A stretch of 64,000 nt of DNA from the NCBI GenBank assembly GCA_003993805.1, contig RSEF01000003.1:104561802-104625801 (forward strand), given 5' to 3'. Shown in pieces: positions 62,601 to 64,000 of this stretch (position 1 is the stretch's first letter; every line of letters starts with the position of its first letter). Under the pieces are notes generated by a model. The model was not told the DNA's origin, did not search any database, and saw only the letters and a program-made list of their open reading frames with translations. The position numbers were made by a program, and so were the translations under genes. The DNA comes from Himantopus leucocephalus. Its lineage: Eukaryota; Chordata; Aves; Charadriiformes; Recurvirostridae.

Positions 62601-64000
62601 CACTTCTTAAATTAATACATCAATAGATTTTATACAACTCACAAATCCCTCAAAAGTTCATTTCACCCTTTTTATTAAAAGGTATTTAAACACTGTCAAA
62701 ATGGGAATTAACATAATAACCTTCCAGGAAAGTTACATTTCAAATGATCTTGCTCAATTTTAACATCGGTAGAGATTTGCTGAAAACATGTAACATACTT
62801 TTTTTTAAAGAATAACTTAATAGATACTTGTCTAAAGCACTGTAATGAAAAAGTAGACAGATAATGCTTATCTTCAGTTTTTATTTTACTTCTTTTCTTC
62901 TTACTTATGTATATTAACAAAAAACCCTCAAATGATTTAGACAAAAGCTTTTAGCTCAACACATAATTGCAACAAAATTACAATAATTGTACCAATTAAA
63001 ATAATCCTGAATGAACAGTTTGTCATCTTAATGTTCCAATGGTTTATAGAAGGATCTACTTAATTAGCTGAAATTGCTTTCCAATGTTAGTATCAAATGT
63101 CATTTGTTAAAAGTTGAACGATTTCGAAAATAATTTAACAAAGCAATTTTACAAAACACCAAGAACCAACATTTTCTTTTCAGCTGAATAAAGCAAGCAG
63201 ATGTGTCATCAAATTGCTATAAAAATAAATGAGCCTTTATATGGGGAAAAATAAATTTTACTACTAGTGCTACAGAATACTATTTTCTGATTTTTTATGA
63301 AATGAATTTCTTTAATAAAATAATTTCATATCATCTATATCTTGGTGGTATTTTTAGTATGCTGTAAATACACTTTCTTAAATTGAGTAGTAAACAATGA
63401 AGTAGAAATATGCAACTGTATGTGAAACAGAAAAATGTTTTAACCTGCCTAAGTGATTTCCTAATTCGATTCACATGGGCATATCACACAAAAGATCTGA
63501 ACTTATCAGCAAAACAGCACCAACGAAACCATGCTGTAGAACTCCAAACCTGCAGCAATCAACCGCTGTTCCACTTATAACTAAATTAGTTTTTACCAGT
63601 TTAATCTGAAGAAAAAAGGAAAAAAAGAGAAACAGAGGATGTAACCTGAAATTATGTATTTCTCTGGTTACCGTTACTAGAGGTAACTATTTCTGTGGTT
63701 GCTTCCAAAAAGGGGTAACTTCAGTAAAAAGACTGGAAAAAAGCAAAATCACATACCAGTGCTGAAACTGGAAAGACATCATCTGGAACTAAAGAAACGA
63801 AGAAACACCAACACTTTCCATTATTGATAAATCAGACAGAGCAGATGTCTTCCACTAATTATTCCTTAGAATGGTGTAAGACTTGCAAAAGCATTAAAAA
63901 AAGTAATAAATGAACTATGACTGGCTTAGATCCTTTAGTCCCCCCCACAAAAAAGAATCCTGAATAAAAGAATGCTTATTATGTTATTCTTCTAAATTTG

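Larger units (their letters stand above)
34176..64000 (-). other. KIDINS220: KIDINS220 (ARMS) gene, 3' half; eight coding exons
   Basis: Eight exons encode the C-terminal 779 residues of a roughly 1,770-residue protein. All junctions are GT-AG and all phases agree. KIDINS220/ARMS is a multi-pass membrane scaffold with N-terminal ankyrin repeats, a KAP-type P-loop NTPase module containing the membrane segments, and a long cytoplasmic C-terminal tail. It links neurotrophin, ephrin, NMDA and other receptors to Crk/Rap1/ERK signalling. The ankyrin and NTPase exons are outside the window. In transcript order the exons are 55389-55211, 53786-53560, 49117-49007, 48096-48040, 41655-41509, 39740-39642, 38490-38242 and 35447-34176. 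The gene converges on ID2, as in human. Confidence 0.93.
55390..64000 (-). other. KIDINS220: KIDINS220 intron, at least 8.6 kb, running off the window
   Basis: I searched for the expected upstream peptide (ending near TLKTIYER in human) on the - strand and did not find it, so the whole stretch is taken as intron. It is AT-rich, except for a GC-rich block at 58660-59640. The frame at 57991-58263 (+) has 90 codons without a recognisable domain. Confidence 0.7.

Noticed and set aside
62708..62944. 78-codon - strand frame checked as the missing upstream KIDINS220 exon
   Set aside because: Its sequence does not resemble the human region preceding ISKNIP, and it lacks suitable splice sites.
63757..63788. 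Possible 32-nt mini-exon of KIDINS220 (acceptor ttctttag, donor gtatgt)
   Set aside because: The length is not a multiple of three, and its translations do not match the expected human sequence upstream of the ISKNIP exon. Probably chance splice-like signals.

Overview
The window looks like the genome of a bird, or less likely another sauropsid. It holds spliced vertebrate genes with GT-AG introns, a CpG-island promoter, and CR1-type LINE fragments of the kind typical of birds. Most of the sequence is AT-rich and non-coding. Two genes are recognised with high confidence, by comparing their translations with the mammalian proteins as I remember them: ID2 on the + strand and the 3' half of KIDINS220 on the - strand. 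They are convergent, tail to tail, with about 21 kb between their poly(A) signals. The human ID2-KIDINS220 neighbourhood on chromosome 2p25 has the same order and orientation.

Layout. 1-7800: intergenic sequence with no recognised gene. 7800-9520: a GC-rich shore and the ID2 CpG island, interrupted by a 100-N gap. 9491-11625: the complete ID2 gene (TATA box, two coding exons, one 3' non-coding exon, poly(A) signal), encoding 134 aa. 11626-33030: intergenic sequence with a small isolated CpG-rich patch at 14.67-14.83 kb, two CR1 3'-end fragments (16.7 kb and 22.0-22.4 kb), an older CR1 fragment (22.5-23.0 kb), and several duplicated segments joined by single Ns. 33035-64000: the last eight coding exons and the 3' UTR of KIDINS220. 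They encode the C-terminal 779 residues, including a SAM-like domain and the terminal ESIL PDZ-binding motif. No KIDINS220 exon was found between 55390 and the window end, so that stretch is taken to be one intron of at least 8.6 kb. A GC-rich block at 58.66-59.6 kb inside it looks like a different sequence class and was not identified.

The two genes are neighbours and do not form a functional unit. ID2 is a small HLH protein without a DNA-binding basic region that sequesters E proteins. KIDINS220 (ARMS) is a large membrane scaffold for neurotrophin and other receptors. The intergenic block is a reasonable place to look for ID2 enhancers.

I found no convincing undescribed system. The most useful observations are the assembly signature (direct repeats meeting at a single N), the isolated CpG patch downstream of ID2, the unidentified GC-rich block in the KIDINS220 intron, and a divergent linker before the KIDINS220 SAM-like domain.
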